IMG/VR virus record: IMGVR_UViG_3300046536_000269
Coordinates: 1-37,847 of that record
DNA: 37,847 nucleotides
Direction: 5' to 3' (one strand)
From: a virus
In this document: positions 1 to 5,846 of the stretch, piece after piece
Layout: every line of letters begins with the position of its first letter
Position numbering within the stretch: the stretch's first letter is position 1
Notes under the pieces: generated by a model
The model's database searches: none
What the model saw: only the letters and a program-made list of their open reading frames with translations
What the model was told of the DNA's origin: nothing
Program-made: the position numbers and the translations under genes

Positions 1-446
1 CCGGACCTCACCATTTCGTGCACGTCGTGGTTTGCGCCGGCCAGGGTTAGCGCCTGCTGCACCGTCGATACTGAGCACAGCAGGCCGTCCGCGATCTGCT
101 GCACGGACTGACCAAAGCCGTCATGTGCGCGCTGAACGAGCTCCGCGAACTGCAGCGGCTTCATCTTCTTGTGCTTGTTGCTCGTGCCGATGCGGTACAG
201 GCGCTGGAGGTCGTTGCCGCTGAACTGGCGCACAGGGATCAGCAAGCGGCCCTTGTCGTCGGGCTTGAAGTCGCCGGAAGCGATCGCGCGGCCGATCTGC
301 TTGTGCCGGCGGTGGCCATCTACGATCCACACGCCGCCCTCTTCGCGCGGGCGGACTTCCAGTTGCGGGAGCGCCAGGACGCCATTCTTCTTGATGAACT
401 CGAGCAGTTCTTCGTCATCTGTTTGAACGATTTCATGGGTCCCTTT
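1..446 (-). CDS. ParB-like (Spo0J/RepB family) DNA-binding protein, partial, no obvious start
   Basis: The frame is open from the TAG at 447-449 to the window edge and reads as a ParB-type protein. It shows a nuclease-like box ending in IVDGHRRH, then RIGTSNKHKKMKPLQFAELV and a helix-turn-helix stretch around QQIADGLLCSVSTVQQA. Such phage ParB-like proteins bind DNA and often lie near replication or terminase genes. It is the last visible gene of the minus-strand replication operon, and its C-terminus lies outside the window. No ATG, GTG or TTG exists near the 5' end of this frame. The ATG with a good ribosome binding site (434-436, AGAAAGGG upstream) is in another frame that closes at 320-322. 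The N-terminal strand usual in the family, before the DEELLEFIKKNG region, is missing. This could be a broken gene, a sequence error or a -1 shift. Confidence 0.72.
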
Positions 447-460
447 CTAGTTGTTGTTTG

Positions 461-1801
461 TCAGTTGAATCCGCCGCGACCCGATGCGGGCTTGGCTTGG
501 GCTTTGCTCTTCCTGAACCAACGGAAAAGCGGGTCTTCAAAGCGGGTCTGCGCGCCGATGTAGTTCAGACCGACGACGCCTGGCTGCCCCTGTCGCTGTT
601 TCGCGCCGATCCATTCGCAGATGCCCCTGTCCTCGGTCTCTGGGTTGAAGAGCTCATCGCGGTACAGGAAGATGATGTTGGCGGCGTCCTGCTCGATGTA
701 ACCGGACACGCCCAGGTCGGACATAATCGGGCGCTTGTCGGCGCGCTTCTCGCACTCGCGGTTCAGCTGGGCCAGCAGGATCACAACGGCGTCCAATTCC
801 TTGCCCAAGGCGATCAGGCCGCGCGTGTATTCGCCCATCGCCTCGTGCAGCTTGTCGGACTTGGCGCCCGTGATGAAGCTGAGCTGGTCGATGCAGATGA
901 TGTCGCAGCCGTGCAGGCGCTTGATCTTGCGGGCCTTCGCGCGGATTTCGGGGATGCTCAAGCCGGTTTGGTCGTCGATGAACAGATTCAGGTTGCGCGA
1001 GTTGATCGTCGCTGCGGTAATCGCTTCCCAGCGCTGGGTATCCTCGTCGCGCATCTCACCCGGCCGGCGCAGCCACTTCATATCGATCTGCGCCAGTGCC
1101 GCGATGTTCCGGTCGTTCACCTGATTAGTCGACATCTCCATCGACAGGAACAGGGCCGAGTAGTCGCGCGCAGCATTGCGGCAGATGCCTAGCCCTGCGG
1201 CGGTCTTGCCAGTACCGGGGCGCCCGGCGATCACGGTCAGCGTGCCGCGCTCCAGCCCTCCGTCGAGCATGTCGTCGATGTGCCGGTAGCCGGTCGGGAT
1301 CGGGCGAATCTTGCCTTCCATGCGGTCTTGCAGTAGCGTCAGATACTCGGTCAGCGTCGCGTCGAGCCGGCGCGGGTCGCGCGTTACCTTGCGCTGTGCG
1401 AGGTTGTCCAGCATGGCGGCGGCATCTGCGATGCATTCGGCGCTGTCCCTGCCGGATTGGGCGTCGGCAGCAAGATCGATCGACAGGGCCGACAGTGCGC
1501 GCTTAGTCGCCTTCTCGATGACGATGCCGGCGTGATAGGCAATCTTTGCGCCGCTCGGTGCTGAGGCGTGCAGTTGGCCCAAGTACGAGAATAGATCGGC
1601 GTCCAGACATTCGGCCAACGTGATCGCATCGACACGCTTGCCGGCGTTTAGCTGCTTCGTGATCTCGGCAAAAATCGTGCGATGATCGCCTCGGTAGAAG
1701 TGCGCGGCATCCAGATCGGGGATGCGGTCCATCGAGTCGTTGTCGCGCAGGATCGCGCCCAAGACAGCCTGCTCGGCCTCGATGTTGAACTGGTCGATCA
1801 T
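461..1801 (-). CDS. DnaB-like replicative DNA helicase
   Basis: This 446-aa protein is a hexameric replicative helicase that would unwind phage DNA at the fork. An N-terminal DnaB domain (about residues 1-110, starting IEAEQAVLGAIL) precedes a RecA-like ATPase core. Walker A is GRPGTGKT at 193-200, Walker B is DIICIDQ at about 300-306, and the late motif around AQLNRECEKR is present. Length fits DnaB (about 450 aa). Its ATG overlaps the stop of the upstream initiator gene as ATGA, so the two are translationally coupled. This matches the lambda O-P position, with a phage-encoded helicase in place of a helicase loader. The C-terminus (SKAQAKPASGRGG) is basic and probably disordered. Confidence 0.95.
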   Translation of the reverse strand: MIDQFNIEAEQAVLGAILRDNDSMDRIPDLDAAHFYRGDHRTIFAEITKQLNAGKRVDAITLAECLDADLFSYLGQLHASAPSGAKIAYHAGIVIEKATKRALSALSIDLAADAQSGRDSAECIADAAAMLDNLAQRKVTRDPRRLDATLTEYLTLLQDRMEGKIRPIPTGYRHIDDMLDGGLERGTLTVIAGRPGTGKTAAGLGICRNAARDYSALFLSMEMSTNQVNDRNIAALAQIDMKWLRRPGEMRDEDTQRWEAITAATINSRNLNLFIDDQTGLSIPEIRAKARKIKRLHGCDIICIDQLSFITGAKSDKLHEAMGEYTRGLIALGKELDAVVILLAQLNRECEKRADKRPIMSDLGVSGYIEQDAANIIFLYRDELFNPETEDRGICEWIGAKQRQGQPGVVGLNYIGAQTRFEDPLFRWFRKSKAQAKPASGRGGFN

Positions 1802-2727
1802 GCGCCCTCCGCGTGGCTACGCTGGGCCTGTTGGCCAACGGTGGTCAGGGCGTAATTGCCGTCATTGCCGAGGAACCAGAGCTTGAACCAGTTGCCCTTG
1901 ACGGACTTGTGGAACACGGTCGGCCAAGCCTTGTAGCGCTTCGAGTCTGGCGCGGTGTAGCGGTCCTTGAACTCAAGCCAATGCAGGCGCAGGAAGTCTT
2001 CGGGAATGCCGACCTTGGTGGCGTAGGCAAAGACGGCATGGCCTTCAGGGATTGCCTTGGCGCCGGCTTTGCGGCAGTCGTCCAGGTAGCTTCGCAGGGA
2101 GATTGCCCCCTTCGCCTTCTGCTCGCCGGGTTCGCCCCCCTTGGGGGGTATGGGGGGAGCTTTTGAAGTTAAAGAAGATGTAGATGTAGCGCCGTCACCC
2201 TGCCGATCACCAACCGGACGGGTTGGTGATCCGATTGGTGGTTGTTGTGGTGCGCCAGTCGGTGCGCCCAAAACATCCGACGTGGTGGCGGGTTTATCTT
2301 GGTCGCCCGTGCGGCGCTTCGGCTGGGGCTGCTCCGCACCAAAACGCGTGCCCGCACCGCGTCGCTGGCGCAGCCATTCATCGCGCACAAACCTGCTGCA
2401 GTACCAAGTGGGGCCGGAATAGGATTCAACCAAAACAACCGGCTCGCCCTTCTTGCCAGCATGCGTCGGAGTGTGGATGTAAGGCGCGACATCCTTGTCT
2501 GCGCCCTTAAGAACGTCCTTCGTAGCCAATTCCTTGGCCAGCTTGATGGGGATGCCAGCCGCGCGCGCAAGCTCAGCCAGGGGCCAGCGGCAAACACCGT
2601 ACTCGTCGGAGTCATGCAACAGGCAAAGCACATCTACCCATGCTCCGCGTGCAGCCTCGGAGCAGCGGCGCAGCTTGGAATTGTTCTTCCAGTCGGCCGG
2701 GTAGAACTGAAACGAAGGCCGTTTCAT
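1798..2727 (-). CDS. Phage replication initiator-like protein (O-like position)
   Basis: This 309-aa protein has an N-terminal domain opening with RPSFQFYPADWKNNSKLRR, typical of the DUF1376-like/YdaU-type N-termini of phage replication proteins. A long Pro/Gly/Ser/Thr-rich linker follows (about residues 130-205), then a C-terminal helical domain with LRLHWLEFKDRYT and AWPTVFHKSVKGNWFKLW. It lies directly before the DnaB-like gene, as initiators do. I chose the ATG at 2725-2727 because it overlaps the preceding stop as ATGA; a TTG at 2754 would add nine residues. Origin binding is inferred from position and N-terminal family resemblance. Lambda O origins lie inside the gene, and the low-complexity linker region would be the place to look for iterons, although I did not identify any. 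Confidence 0.75.
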   Translation of the reverse strand: MKRPSFQFYPADWKNNSKLRRCSEAARGAWVDVLCLLHDSDEYGVCRWPLAELARAAGIPIKLAKELATKDVLKGADKDVAPYIHTPTHAGKKGEPVVLVESYSGPTWYCSRFVRDEWLRQRRGAGTRFGAEQPQPKRRTGDQDKPATTSDVLGAPTGAPQQPPIGSPTRPVGDRQGDGATSTSSLTSKAPPIPPKGGEPGEQKAKGAISLRSYLDDCRKAGAKAIPEGHAVFAYATKVGIPEDFLRLHWLEFKDRYTAPDSKRYKAWPTVFHKSVKGNWFKLWFLGNDGNYALTTVGQQAQRSHAEGA

Positions 2728-2972
2728 GGGCGCCCAGCCACATTCAGATCGCAAGCGATCATGTCGGCCTCACGGACCAGAGCAGCGCGACGCTCAACAA
2801 CCTGGACTTCCCTCAGTCGTGCGCACGCGCTCAGCCGCGCGCACTCGTCCTGAGCGCCCTTCTCCGTGCTTGCACTGCCGGCGACCGTAAGGACGTGCGG
2901 CACACCAGGCGTCGGGTAGGCGATGACGTAATCGCCGCCAGCGCGCGGGGCGATGACTTGATAGTTCAGCAT
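2724..2972 (-). CDS. Small conserved-looking phage protein, unknown function
   Basis: The 82-aa product starts MLNYQVIAPRAGGDYVIAYP and has a helical second half rich in Arg, Ala and Glu. The start at 2972 follows AAGGG by about ten bases and overlaps the end of the upstream small gene. Its stop overlaps the initiator ATG (ATGA). The N-terminal half looks like a beta strand pair and the C-terminal half like a long helix. I recognise no family. Coding is supported by the tight chain of start/stop overlaps with genes on either side. Confidence 0.6.
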   Translation of the reverse strand: MLNYQVIAPRAGGDYVIAYPTPGVPHVLTVAGSASTEKGAQDECARLSACARLREVQVVERRAALVREADMIACDLNVAGRP

Positions 2973-3100
2973 TCGGCGCAACCCTTGACCCAGCTCGCCA
3001 CGCCATCCTGACGCGCCGCAACATCAAACGCGCGAACCGGCGCAGAATCAACGCTGAGGGAGTGCATGCCCGTTTCTCGGAGCAGCGAAAAAAAGATCAT
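2966..3100 (-). CDS. Very small protein (44 aa), unknown function
   Basis: This short frame reads MIFFSLLRETGMHSLSV and ends WVKGCAEC. It has a strong GGAGG six bases before its ATG. Its start overlaps the stop of the RMF-like gene (ATGA) and its stop overlaps the next start (ATGCTGA), so it fills the operon exactly. The C-terminal Cys pair (CxxC) is notable, but no family is recognised. An internal ATG twelve codons in is an alternative start. Confidence 0.5.
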   Translation of the reverse strand: MIFFSLLRETGMHSLSVDSAPVRAFDVAARQDGVASWVKGCAEC

Positions 3101-3285
3101 GCGGCCTCCAACTGACGGGCCTGCTCGCACCGCACGCGCTGTTGATGCCAGCCGTACTGCCAGTGTTTGCGCTCTTGCGAGTCCTCGGGCAGACCGTGCG
3201 CATTGACGCCGAGCCCTTCGTCGTAGCCTTGCGCGCCCCGGTCTTGGTAGACCTCGGGCGTAGCGATTCGAATGGAGTGATCCAT
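3097..3285 (-). CDS. RMF/CrpP-like small protein
   Basis: The 62-aa protein has the pattern of ribosome modulation factor and the related phage CrpP-like proteins: RGAQGYDEGLGVNA, a Pro/Asp stretch, then KHWQYGWHQQRV, matching the G-x-x-A/E-x-x-x-G and W-x-x-GW signatures of RMF. RMF binds and dimerises 70S ribosomes in slow-growing cells; whether this one binds ribosomes is inference. The ATG at 3283-3285 has AGGA nine bases upstream; a TTG at 3306 would add seven residues. It is the first gene after the terminator that follows the Cro-like gene and overlaps the next gene by four bases. Confidence 0.6.
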   Translation of the reverse strand: MDHSIRIATPEVYQDRGAQGYDEGLGVNAHGLPEDSQERKHWQYGWHQQRVRCEQARQLEAA

Positions 3286-3318
3286 AGCAAAATATCCTGT
3301 GTGCAACTATTCGGGCGA

Positions 3319-3344
3319 CAAAAAAGCCGCAGGGTTACTGCGAC
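3319..3344 (-). terminator. tR1-like intrinsic terminator overlapping the end of the Cro-like gene
   Basis: On the minus strand, GTCGCAG-TAACC-CTGCGGC (3344-3326) forms a seven-pair stem with one T-G wobble and is followed at once by six T residues. The TAA stop of the Cro-like gene (3335-3337) lies in its loop. It separates the Cro-like gene from the replication genes, the place where lambda has tR1. Confidence 0.75.
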
Positions 3345-3604
3345 TGCGATTCCAGCGGCTGATCTGCTGCTTTCTTGCGGCGCTTCGGTGTGAGCTCCGG
3401 CCAGAGCTGTTCCCATTGATCCGGGAAAAGCTCCTGGCGCGTGACTAAGCCGCCTGTAAGCCGCTCGATTTCAGCGCCATGCAAGCGCGGGATCGGCTTC
3501 TTACCCTTGGCCCACTGCGTCACGCTCGGAGGCTTGATACCGAGACCTTTGGCCAGCGCAGTAGCGCGGCCTCGCCCTTGAGATAGGTAGTCAGATAGGT
3601 TCAT
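3335..3604 (-). CDS. Cro/YdaS-like helix-turn-helix repressor
   Basis: This 89-aa protein (MNLSDYLSQGRGRATALAK) has a helix-turn-helix at about residues 13-32 (TALAKGLGIKPPSVTQWAKG), followed by the KPIPRLHGAEIERLTGG segment typical of YdaS/Cro-like phage regulators. It is divergent from the CI-like gene and is the first gene of the early minus-strand operon, the Cro position. It would bind the ATTAGCC operators described here and favour lytic growth. Its ATG lies only seven bases after the -10 box TAATAT, with no Shine-Dalgarno sequence, so the message appears leaderless. Confidence 0.85.
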   Translation of the reverse strand: MNLSDYLSQGRGRATALAKGLGIKPPSVTQWAKGKKPIPRLHGAEIERLTGGLVTRQELFPDQWEQLWPELTPKRRKKAADQPLESQSQ

Positions 3605-3610
3605 ACGCTC

Positions 3611-3639
3611 ATATTATCCCAAGGCTAATACGAACGCAA
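3611..3639 (-). promoter_or_regulatory. Early promoter for Cro and the replication operon (PR-like)
   Basis: Reading the minus strand, -35 TTGCGT (3639-3634) and -10 TAATAT (3616-3611) are separated by exactly 17 bases, a strong sigma-70 layout. The spacer and -10 contain a 17-bp operator. The same arrangement recurs at 5471-5499. Transcription would start at about 3604-3605, at the Cro-like ATG. Confidence 0.82.
3613..3629. promoter_or_regulatory. Repressor operator A (within the PR-like promoter)
   Basis: On the minus strand this 17-bp site is ATTAGCCTTGGGATAAT: half-site ATTAGCC, three bases, then GGATAAT, an imperfect dyad of ATTAGCC-N3-GGCTAAT. It covers the promoter spacer and -10 box, so a bound repressor would block RNA polymerase. 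The identical 17-mer lies at 5481-5497. Confidence 0.75.
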
Positions 3640-3646
3640 GCAGAGA

Positions 3647-3663
3647 ATTAGCCCGTGGCGAAT
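3647..3663. promoter_or_regulatory. Repressor operator B
   Basis: ATTAGCCCGTGGCGAAT is the same dyad (half-sites ATTAGCC and GGCGAAT) and lies inside a larger near-palindrome that starts GAATT and ends AATTC (3645-3665 or so). Its centre is 34 bp from that of operator A, upstream of the PR-like -35 box. Confidence 0.72.
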
Positions 3664-3669
3664 TCAGTA

Positions 3670-3686
3670 ATTAGCCCGTGTGGCGT
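3670..3686. promoter_or_regulatory. Repressor operator C (weaker half-site)
   Basis: ATTAGCCCGTG is an intact left half-site. The right half (GGCGTCTAAT) matches only with two extra bases. It lies just upstream of the CI-like start, 23 bp from operator B, where a site controlling the repressor's own promoter would be expected. Confidence 0.55.
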
Positions 3687-3687
3687 C

Positions 3688-3693
3688 TAATAC
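3688..3693 (+). promoter_or_regulatory. Possible -10 box of the CI-like gene (PRM-like)
   Basis: TAATAC ends five bases before the CI-like ATG (3698). The -35 region is weak: TTCAGT at 3663-3668 gives a 19-base spacer. A weak promoter needing activation and giving a leaderless message would resemble lambda PRM, but the call is tentative. Confidence 0.35.
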
Positions 3694-3697
3694 AACA

Positions 3698-4120
3698 ATG
3701 CGAAAAATTGAAGATGTGCGCCGCGACAACTTAGCGCGCCTACGAGAGGAGCTGGGGTCTGTGAATGCCCTGGTGGAGCGGACTGGGAAGGCTCAGAGCC
3801 AGATCAGTCAGTGGCTGAACGCGTCCGCAAAGTCCGGAAGCGGTAAGCCGCGCAATATCAGCAGCGACTCATGCCGGGAGATCGAGCGGGCCTGCGACAA
3901 GCCCGATGGCTGGATGGATGTCGAGCACACCGGGGTGGCCGCAGCAGAGACAACCGAGGTAGTTGCTCTACGAAGGATGCTGGCCGAAGCGTCAGCCGAG
4001 ATCCGCCTTCTTTCGGTTTATAGGCTTGCGAACGACGCGCAACGGGAAGTGATAGACGGTGCCGTGCGCATTGTTATCGATCAACTGAGCGTTGTCGACA
4101 TTCTGAGCGGCCGACGGTGA
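3698..4120 (+). CDS. CI-like prophage repressor, short form without peptidase domain
   Basis: The 140-aa protein starts MRKIEDVRRDNLARLREELG and carries a helix-turn-helix at about residues 19-45 (NALVERTGKAQSQISQWLNA), followed by the conserved SSDSCREIERACDKPDGWMD segment of phage CI/Cro-like proteins. The C-terminal half (from about residue 80) is helical and probably dimerises the protein. There is no LexA-type Ser/Lys autoprotease domain, so induction cannot be by ordinary self-cleavage. I prefer the ATG at 3698 to the GTG at 3680. No ribosome binding site precedes it, fitting a leaderless message. It is divergent from the Cro-like gene across three operators. Its 3' end overlaps an antisense gene. 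Confidence 0.8.
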   Translation: MRKIEDVRRDNLARLREELGSVNALVERTGKAQSQISQWLNASAKSGSGKPRNISSDSCREIERACDKPDGWMDVEHTGVAAAETTEVVALRRMLAEASAEIRLLSVYRLANDAQREVIDGAVRIVIDQLSVVDILSGRR

Positions 4121-4231
4121 CGCTTCATTTGGAAAGCTGCGCAGTAGCTGCCGCGCCATCCCAACGAGATAATCTCGTCCGGTGTCATTCATCATCGCAA
4201 ACATAGTGGCAATTTCTGGCAAGCGATCCAT
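3992..4231 (-). CDS. Small protein convergent with and overlapping the repressor gene
   Basis: This 79-aa frame reads MDRLPEIATMFAMMNDTGRD, a helical start like other small phage proteins of the immunity region, and ends basic (RKPINRKK). GAGG lies six bases before its ATG. It overlaps the last 129 bases of the CI-like gene on the other strand, so both strands would be coding there. The first 35 residues look protein-like; the second half may be constrained mainly by the repressor frame. Function unknown; its message would be antisense to the repressor message. Confidence 0.5.
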   Translation of the reverse strand: MDRLPEIATMFAMMNDTGRDYLVGMARQLLRSFPNEASPSAAQNVDNAQLIDNNAHGTVYHFPLRVVRKPINRKKADLG

Positions 4232-4568
4232 AGGCGCCTCAATCGGTGTTCATTGATTACACATGCGGGAGAGGCTTAGTCGGGCATGTAAGAATATTCC
4301 TACAGCAGTCAGATTCTACCTATCGATTCTGCTGTAAATCTATCTGAATGTAACGTGCCTCGTCTTTGACCCGCTATCTGTTACATGAAAATACTGTACA
4401 CCCATACAGTTGTTAACGCTAGCAATCCTTGTTATGCATTGTGATTTTGAAATTACTATAAGCCGATCAATGTATTCGTACCACATAAGATGATCGTTTT
4501 GAGAATGTGGCAACTAACAGTGTTGTTTTTTGTGGCTTCGAGGTTGAAGCCGGGGCGGCTTTGCTTGG
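4232..4568. other. AT-rich non-coding region with inverted repeats
   Basis: No convincing gene lies in these 337 bases, which are clearly AT-richer than the flanks. Visible structures are TACAGCAG (4301-4308) paired with CTGCTGTA (4329-4336), the dyad ACTGTA-CACCCA-TACAGT (4393-4410), and the near-palindrome GTAAGAATATTCCTAC around 4288-4303. A hairpin GGCTTC-GAGGTT-GAAGCC lies just before the Arc-like gene. The region should hold promoters for the minus-strand small gene and the plus-strand Arc-like gene, but no consensus box is clear enough to call. Confidence 0.55.
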
Positions 4569-4574
4569 ATGTTG

Positions 4575-4817
4575 ATGCGCAACAATCCGCGCATGGAAAA
4601 GAAGCCTAAAACGAAATACCCGGCGACTACTGTTCGGCTTCCCGCTCCGCTGCACGACGAAGTGAAGCAAGCGGCTGAGCGGGCGGTTCACTCGATGAAC
4701 GACGAAATCATTCTGCGGTTACGAATGCAGCCGATCGAGGCCCGGCTGGGCGAGTTGGAGCAGCAAAGCGCAGAGATGAAACGCATGCTGCAGGTGCTGA
4801 TAGATAGACAGAGCTGA
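4575..4817 (+). CDS. Arc-like ribbon-helix-helix DNA-binding protein
   Basis: This product of about 80 aa has an Arc/MetJ-type fold: a basic lead (MEKKPKTKYP), a beta strand ATTVRLPAPLHDEV, then helices with KQAAERAVHSMNDEIILRLR, matching the phage Arc signature of a strand followed by N-S/D-E-I. A C-terminal heptad-rich helix (LGELEQQSAEMKRMLQVLID) probably oligomerises it. ATG codons at 4569, 4575 and 4593 are all possible; GGA six bases before 4575 favours that one. Arc proteins repress the ant promoter in P22. No antirepressor is visible here, so the target is unknown, perhaps the inverted repeats just upstream. Confidence 0.78.
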   Translation: MRNNPRMEKKPKTKYPATTVRLPAPLHDEVKQAAERAVHSMNDEIILRLRMQPIEARLGELEQQSAEMKRMLQVLIDRQS

Positions 4818-4858
4818 TGGCGCAACGGCACGCCAGGATGCCGAAGGTGAGGTCGGAA

Positions 4859-5290
4859 ATGAAAGCTACGATTGCGGTGATGGCCTTGATGGCTGGTATT
4901 GCTGGATGCGCCCCCATGATGGGGAGTGCAGGCGTCAACTGGGCAGCGATGGACCCGGGCAGGGCCCCCGACTACGAGACTGCTAAAGCTCGGGCGAGGG
5001 ATGCGATCCTTGGAACTCTGAAAGACCCTGATTCTGCACAGTTCCGCAACTCGACCCCGCTTTTCAAAACGCTCTACAACTTCGGCATGGCATCCATTGG
5101 TAACAGTGAGCCACTTTGGGCGATGTGCATTGAGGTGAACGCGAAAAACTCTTATGGGGGGTATGCTGGCTATCAGAGCTGGCTCGTTAAGTTCCGCAAT
5201 GGCCAGCCCGTTCATGGCGAACTTGGAGTGATGCACGCTGAATATGATTGTCAGACCGGGCCAGCGCAAGCCAGCCGCAGAGCCGGGTAG
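4859..5290 (+). CDS. Predicted outer-membrane or periplasmic lipoprotein of the immunity region
   Basis: The 143-aa protein starts MKATIAVMALMAGIAGCAPM, a short signal peptide with lipobox IAGC, so Cys17 would be lipidated. The mature part contains DAILGTLKDPDSAQFRN and a C-terminal portion, WAMCIEVNAKNSYGGYAGYQ, resembling small lipoproteins common in proteobacterial genomes and prophages. A ribosome binding site (AGGTCGGA) supports the start at 4859. It lies between the Arc-like gene and a strong terminator, so it may be expressed in the lysogen. Lipoproteins in this position can block superinfection; that role is inference only. Confidence 0.75.
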   Translation: MKATIAVMALMAGIAGCAPMMGSAGVNWAAMDPGRAPDYETAKARARDAILGTLKDPDSAQFRNSTPLFKTLYNFGMASIGNSEPLWAMCIEVNAKNSYGGYAGYQSWLVKFRNGQPVHGELGVMHAEYDCQTGPAQASRRAG

Positions 5291-5361
5291 TCTTTTGCTG
5301 CCCGGCAACACTTGACCTGGCGCGGCGCCCTAAGCCATCCCGACGCCCGCCCCACCCCACC

Positions 5362-5385
5362 AGCCCGCCATGTGCGGGCTTTTTT
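5362..5385 (+). terminator. Intrinsic terminator after the lipoprotein gene
   Basis: AGCCCGC-CATGT-GCGGGCT forms a perfect seven-base-pair stem followed by a T run (5380-5385). It ends the Arc-like/lipoprotein transcript and separates it from the early promoter at 5471. Confidence 0.85.
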
Positions 5386-5446
5386 ACGCCCTGTTGTCTG
5401 TATGTCTCGCTTACTCAAGCGCGCCCGTAAAAATTTCGCAAATAAT

Positions 5447-5463
5447 ATTAGCCCTAGGCGCAA
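5447..5463. promoter_or_regulatory. Repressor operator D (upstream of the PL-like promoter)
   Basis: ATTAGCCCTAGGCGCAA has the intact ATTAGCC half-site, three bases and a partly conserved GGC half. Its centre lies exactly 34 bp upstream of that of operator E, the same spacing as operators B and A at the other promoter. Confidence 0.6.
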
Positions 5464-5470
5464 ATAACGC

Positions 5471-5499
5471 TTGCATGGCCATTAGCCTTGGGATAATAT
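5471..5499 (+). promoter_or_regulatory. Early promoter of the plus-strand operon (PL-like)
   Basis: TTGCAT (5471-5476), a 17-base spacer and TAATAT (5494-5499) form a strong sigma-70 promoter. The block is nearly identical to the Cro promoter: the shared part runs ATTAGCCTTGGGATAATAT. Transcription would start near 5506 and read into the early operon that ends with the excisionase-like gene. Confidence 0.85.
5481..5497. promoter_or_regulatory. Repressor operator E (within the PL-like promoter)
   Basis: ATTAGCCTTGGGATAAT is identical over 17 bp to operator A and sits in the same place, covering spacer and -10. One regulator would therefore control both early promoters. Confidence 0.75.
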
Positions 5500-5548
5500 A
5501 ACTCCATTGAAGCCGAGCTCAGCCGAGCCGACGAACTGGAGAGACAGC

Positions 5549-5785
5549 ATGGCACTCATCAACGGTAACAACGCAAGCGGCAAGCTGTTCGATGTGGTGG
5601 ATGAGGACGGTGATGTTCTCGGATCGTTCGATCACATCAGCGATGCCACTGAGTGCGGCCGCGCCGCTCCGTGGCACGCCGGCAACGTCAATATTCGCCG
5701 TGATCTGTCGATCGCCAATCGCATCAGCAAGGCCGCCCAAGAACACCAGCGCCGCGTCCGCCTGGAAATGGAATACGCCGCCTAA
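5549..5785 (+). CDS. First gene of the plus-strand early operon, unknown function
   Basis: The 78-aa protein reads MALINGNNASGKLFDVVDED and later HISDATECGRAAPWHAGNVN, with a basic helical C-terminus. GGAGAGACAGC before the ATG sets the start at 5549, about 43 bases after the predicted transcription start; the in-frame TTG at 5507 is too close to it. It occupies the position of an early regulator such as lambda N, but it is not an Arg-rich N-like peptide, so no role is assigned. Confidence 0.7.
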   Translation: MALINGNNASGKLFDVVDEDGDVLGSFDHISDATECGRAAPWHAGNVNIRRDLSIANRISKAAQEHQRRVRLEMEYAA

Positions 5786-5846
5786 CAACCCGCGCCCGCT
5801 ACGGCGGGTCAGTGAGCCCAACAGGGCCACCCACCCGGAGCCCGCG

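Noticed and set aside
458-1192. Long plus-strand frame opposite the DnaB-like gene
   Set aside because: It is the complement of clear helicase coding sequence with Walker motifs; the frame shows no domain pattern.
2794-3051. 85-codon Arg-rich minus frame overlapping two small genes
   Set aside because: Composition is typical of a shifted frame, and the chain of overlapping stops and starts supports the other frames.
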